Below are positions 61,087 through 64,000 of a stretch of DNA of 64,000 nt, piece by piece; the stretch's first letter is position 1, and the number at the start of each line of letters is the position of its first letter. Under the pieces are notes generated by a model that worked only from the letters and a program-made list of their open reading frames with translations, was not told where the DNA came from and did not search any database. A program made the position numbers and the translations under genes. This stretch comes from Streptomyces sp. BK208 (lineage in GTDB: Bacteria > Actinomycetota > Actinomycetes > Streptomycetales > Streptomycetaceae), in assembly GCF_004364245.1 (NCBI RefSeq), contig NZ_SOAV01000003.1, positions 520,867 to 584,866 on the forward strand, in the 5' to 3' direction.

Positions 61087-61668
61087 TCACCAGAGCTTGT
61101 CGATCTCCCCTGGGTACAACTCGATGCGGGAGTGATGGAACGACGCTTGCGCCTGACGGCCCGCAGCCGAGAAGAAGCCCGACATCATGACCTTGTCGAA
61201 GCCGGGCTGATCGCTGGGGAAGGGGTCCTGCGGTGTTCCTCCGATGAGCACGGCTCCCGGAAGCACACGCCAACCGGCGCTCTCATAGAACGGCTGCAAG
61301 GGGCGATCACACGTGAACAGGCCCAAGTCCAGGCCCTGGGCGGCCATCCTCTCCCGCGCCGCTGCCACCAACTGCCGACCGTACCCACGGCCACGTGCCT
61401 GCTCGCTCGTCACCACCCTGCTCAGCCCACCAGCAGAAAGGCACCGGTCGACATGGACGATCTCTTTGAACAGGATGTCCAGCGCGGCCAGCACGGTTCC
61501 CTCGCCCACGAGCAACATCGAAATCGGCCGCAGTGCGGGATCATGGGTGGGGGTGGCAACAGGAGCGTCCGGCCCTGACTCGGACGGCCACACCTGCTCC
61601 TGGATCTCTCCCACCTGAACACGCAAGTCGGTGGGAGTGGCTGCTTCCGGGAACGACAAGATCTGCAT
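61087..61668 (-). CDS. GNAT-family N-acetyltransferase
   Basis: A 193-residue acetyltransferase. The acetyl-CoA pyrophosphate loop reads VVTSEQARGRGYGRQLVAAA, and LGLFTCDRPLQPFYESAGWR is the GNAT motif B region. ATG at 61668; upstream in-frame codons add only unconserved residues. The substrate is unknown and the gene stands alone. Confidence 0.87.
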   Translation of the reverse strand: MQILSFPEAATPTDLRVQVGEIQEQVWPSESGPDAPVATPTHDPALRPISMLLVGEGTVLAALDILFKEIVHVDRCLSAGGLSRVVTSEQARGRGYGRQLVAAARERMAAQGLDLGLFTCDRPLQPFYESAGWRVLPGAVLIGGTPQDPFPSDQPGFDKVMMSGFFSAAGRQAQASFHHSRIELYPGEIDKLW

Positions 61669-61980
61669 GCGCCGATTGTGCTCACGCCCCGAGCAAGCGC
61701 AAATGATGTAACCGACGACGATCACGCTCTGCCACAAGGTCAACACAGGAAGCGCCGAGGCCGAACCTCACAGCGGCTCAGCCTCGACCACGTCGGGCCC
61801 TGTAGTTCTCCGGCGACCGAGCCGAGTCTCGAAGCCCAGCCGGTGGCCGTACTCATGTCCGGACCCGCCCTTCGGCATCGGACCCAGCACCTGAATCAGG
61901 TGGGGCCCGTACATCACGTCCCAAGACGCAACCGCGTGCCAGTGGCGCGTTGGTCGAAGACCCCGCGATGGTCAGCGTGA
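61669..61980. other. 312-bp region without a supported gene
   Basis: Between the GNAT gene and the M1 remnant. I see no gene, terminator or repeat here. Confidence 0.5.
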
Positions 61981-62298
61981 TCAGTGACGGTGCCCCTGCT
62001 GGACGGCCTGTAGCTTCTTCCAGGACTTCGGCTGCTTGGTCGCAGCCGCCTTGAGAGACGGCTGGTCACTCTTCCCGTTCGGCCCGACAGCGGGTTTCGA
62101 GGTCTCGTACAACCAAGTGCCGAACAGCCGGTCCAGCTGCTTGCCCGTCGCCTTCTCGGCGTACGCGACGAAGTCCGCGACGGCCGCGTCCGTGCCGGCG
62201 TACTTACGCTGCCAGCCCCTGAGGACCGCGAAGAAGTCCTCGTCGCCGATCTCCTTGCGCAGCGCGTGCAGAGGAATGGGACTCGACTCCAGCCGCAT
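61981..62298 (-). pseudogene. C-terminal remnant of an M1 aminopeptidase gene
   Basis: About 105 codons match the end of Streptomyces M1-family aminopeptidases (LHALRKEIGDEDFFAVLRGW, FVAYAEKATGKQLDRLFGTW, then LYE and a Lys-rich tail). The catalytic HExxH region and everything upstream are missing. Confidence 0.78.
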
Positions 62299-62404
62299 GC
62301 CGGTCAGCGTTGCGGCGGAGGACAGGGTCGAAGACGTTCTGGTCCACGCGGTTGGGTGACGTGCGGCTGCACGACATGAGACGGGGCAGGGCCGCCGCAC
62401 ATGG

Positions 62405-63043
62405 TCAGCGGCGGATGAGGCCGAGGTCGGTGGCAGTGGCGACCGCTGCGGTGCGCGAGTCGACGCGGAGCTTGGCGTAGACGCGGGCCAGGTGGGACTT
62501 GACGGTGCCCTCGGTCAGGTGGAGGCGGTCGCCGATGGCCTGGTTGGACAGGCCGTCGGCGACCAGGACGAGGACTTCGGTCTCGCGCCGTGTCAGGGCG
62601 GTGCCCGGTGTGCGCAGCCGGTTCATCAGGCGGTCCGCGACGGTCGGCGCCAGTGTCGTGCGTCCGGCGGCGGCCGTGCGCACGGCGGCGGCCAGGTCCT
62701 CGGGCGGGGCGTCCTTGAGGATGTAGCCGGTGGCGCCGGCCTCGATCGCGGGCAGGGTGTCGGAGTCGGAATCGTAGGTGGTGACGATCAGCACGCGAGG
62801 GGCACTCGGGCGGGCGGTGATCCGGGCGGTGGCCTCGGCGCCGCCCATGCCCTTACCGAACTGCAGGTCCATCAGCACGACGTCGATGTCGCCTTCGGCG
62901 GCGCGGGTCACGGCGTCCTCGGCGGTGGCTGCTTCGGCCACGACGAGGAGACCGAGCTCGGTCTCCAGCACGGCGCGCAGTCCGGCTCGTACCACGGGGT
63001 GGTCGTCGGCCAGAAGCAGGCGGATGGGGGTGTCGTAGGTCAC
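62405..63043 (-). CDS. NarL-type two-component response regulator
   Basis: A 212-residue regulator. The receiver (about 5-120) has LLLADDHPVVRAGL, phospho-acceptor Asp59 in DIDVVLMDL, and the Lys in GYILKDAPP. The LuxR HTH (about 145-205) has TRRETEVLVLVADGLSNQAI and TVKSHLARVYAKL. GTG at 63043 overlaps the kinase stop (GTGA). Part of it is duplicated as the fragment at 58457-58738. Targets unknown. Confidence 0.93.
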   Translation of the reverse strand: MTYDTPIRLLLADDHPVVRAGLRAVLETELGLLVVAEAATAEDAVTRAAEGDIDVVLMDLQFGKGMGGAEATARITARPSAPRVLIVTTYDSDSDTLPAIEAGATGYILKDAPPEDLAAAVRTAAAGRTTLAPTVADRLMNRLRTPGTALTRRETEVLVLVADGLSNQAIGDRLHLTEGTVKSHLARVYAKLRVDSRTAAVATATDLGLIRR

Positions 63044-64000
63044 GGGCGGGCCTCGGGCTCGGTCGGCTTGAGGGGCAGATGGGCGGCCAGGGCGGTGCCG
63101 TGGCCAGGGACGGATTCGATCGTCAGGGTGCCGCCGAGGGCGTGGGCGCGGGCGCGCATGGCGACCAGCCCGAAGCCGCCGGCCTCGAGGTCGGGGACGG
63201 GCAGGAGGGCGGGGTCGAAACCGCGTCCGTCGTCGACGACGTCGAGGGCGACGTGGTCGCCGAGGTAGCTGAGGGAGACTTCGGCGGTGGTGGCCTCGGC
63301 GTGGCGAACGGTGTTGGCAAGGGCGGACTGGGCGATGCGCAGCAGGGCGACCTCGTGCGCGGTGGCGAGCGGGGCGGGGTCGCCGGTGAGGTGGAAGCGT
63401 GCGGTGAGCCGGTGGCGGGCGGACGTGGTGGCGCACAGTCGTTCCAGGGCGCCGGCCAGGGTGCTGCCTTCCAACGTGGGCGGGGTGAGCGCGGCGACGA
63501 AGCGGCGGGCCTCGGCGAGGTTGTCAACGGCAGCCTGCCGTGCTTGGTCGACGTAGCGGGCGGCGTTCTGCGGTGACTGGGGCAGTGCTCGCTCGGCGGC
63601 GCGCAGCAGCAGTTGGATGCTGGAGAGGCCCTGGGCGAGGGTGTCGTGGATCTCGCGGGCCAGGCGGTCGCGTTCGGCCAGCACACCGGCGGTGTGCTGG
63701 GCAGCGGCCAGGTCGGCGCGGGTGGCGGTGAGTTCCTCGATCAGACGTCGGCGGTGTTCGCTCTCCCGGTACAGGGCCTGGTACCCCCACACCACGGCGA
63801 CCACCACGGCGGCGCCGAGGGCGGGGCCGATGGCTATGGCCAGGCTGAACGAGTGCTGGTGGGCGGCGAAGCCCGCGATGGCCGCGCCAGCGGTGGCGGC
63901 CACGGCCACCAGTCCGGCTCTGCGGGACAGCAGATGCAGCTGGAGGAAGTACAGCGGGAAGGCCACCCACACCGCATCGGGGGACAGCGCGAGCAATACC
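63040..64000 (-). CDS. NarL-type sensor histidine kinase (partial, cut by window end)
   Basis: At least 318 residues, with the 5' end beyond the window. At least two to three membrane helices (FPLYFLQLHLL, GLVAVAATAGAAIAGFAAHQ, LGAAVVVAVVWGYQAL) precede the HisKA_3 box LAREIHDTLAQGLSSIQLLL with the phosphorylated His. HATPase_c follows (SALANTVRHAEA, DVVDDGRGFDP, GFGLVAMRARA). It pairs with the overlapping response regulator. Confidence 0.92.
   Translation of the reverse strand, partial: VLLALSPDAVWVAFPLYFLQLHLLSRRAGLVAVAATAGAAIAGFAAHQHSFSLAIAIGPALGAAVVVAVVWGYQALYRESEHRRRLIEELTATRADLAAAQHTAGVLAERDRLAREIHDTLAQGLSSIQLLLRAAERALPQSPQNAARYVDQARQAAVDNLAEARRFVAALTPPTLEGSTLAGALERLCATTSARHRLTARFHLTGDPAPLATAHEVALLRIAQSALANTVRHAEATTAEVSLSYLGDHVALDVVDDGRGFDPALLPVPDLEAGGFGLVAMRARAHALGGTLTIESVPGHGTALAAHLPLKPTEPEARP

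Overview
The window is high-GC actinobacterial DNA, almost certainly from a Streptomyces chromosome. This rests on very high third-position G+C, frequent GTG and TTG starts, rare TTA codons confined to a few accessory genes, and families typical of the genus (MbtH, MmyB-type XRE regulators, NarL two-component pairs, secreted collagenase). The first 104 bases are a C/G homopolymer block that looks like a sequencing or assembly artefact. I saw no rRNA, tRNA or CRISPR array.

Region 1 (about 0.1-7.8 kb) holds a self-sufficient CYP102-type P450:reductase fusion, a zinc alcohol dehydrogenase, an MFS exporter coupled to an ArsR-type regulator, and a LOG-family phosphoribohydrolase. Two matching 18-bp palindromes lie between the last two genes. 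Region 2 (7.9-31.8 kb) is a non-ribosomal peptide cluster. It encodes three NRPS proteins (A-T, C-A-T, C-A-T-TE; three adenylation domains, so probably a tripeptide) plus MbtH. Around them is a leucine-type chain-extension set: a LeuA/homocitrate-synthase-like enzyme without regulatory domain, LeuC, a LeuD fused to an NTF2-like domain, and a branched-chain aminotransferase. Also present are a VioC/AsnO-like Fe(II)/2-oxoglutarate oxygenase, an N-carbamoylase-like amidohydrolase, an FMN glutamate-synthase-like protein, a methyltransferase, an ATP-grasp ligase, an AsnA/AsnRS-like catalytic domain, and LuxR and XRE regulators. The likely logic is to build a non-protein amino acid by keto-acid homologation, assemble it on the NRPS, and tailor it. 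I do not recognise the product.

Region 3 (32.4-36.1 kb) is an SDR - MFS - small protein operon divergent from an MmyB-type XRE regulator across a 31-bp palindrome.

Region 4 (36.6-59.6 kb) is accessory DNA punctuated by three diverged copies of the last about 23 codons of a TrmA/RlmD-type RNA methyltransferase gene (36.7, 44.2 and 59.5 kb), which look like integration (att) sites. Between copies 1 and 2 is a tightly coupled five-gene operon: XRE/helical regulator, TIR protein, large P-loop-like protein, membrane protein and small C-terminal-motif protein. Three of its products carry related Gly/Val/Gln motifs resembling the RHIM-like amyloid signalling motifs of bacterial NLR systems. It is followed by a Doc toxin-antitoxin pair. 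This is my best candidate for an undescribed defence or cell-death system. Between copies 2 and 3 are a RsbW-like kinase, a LysR regulator, a secreted S1 protease, an M9 collagenase, a peptide-binding protein, a decayed second Doc module, a decayed IS5-family element, and a TetR-controlled MMPL exporter.

Region 5 (59.7-64 kb) starts with an AbiEii-type nucleotidyltransferase and its partner immediately beside the third repeat. It continues with a GNAT acetyltransferase, the 3' remnant of an M1 aminopeptidase gene, and a NarL-type response regulator with its histidine kinase, which runs off the window.
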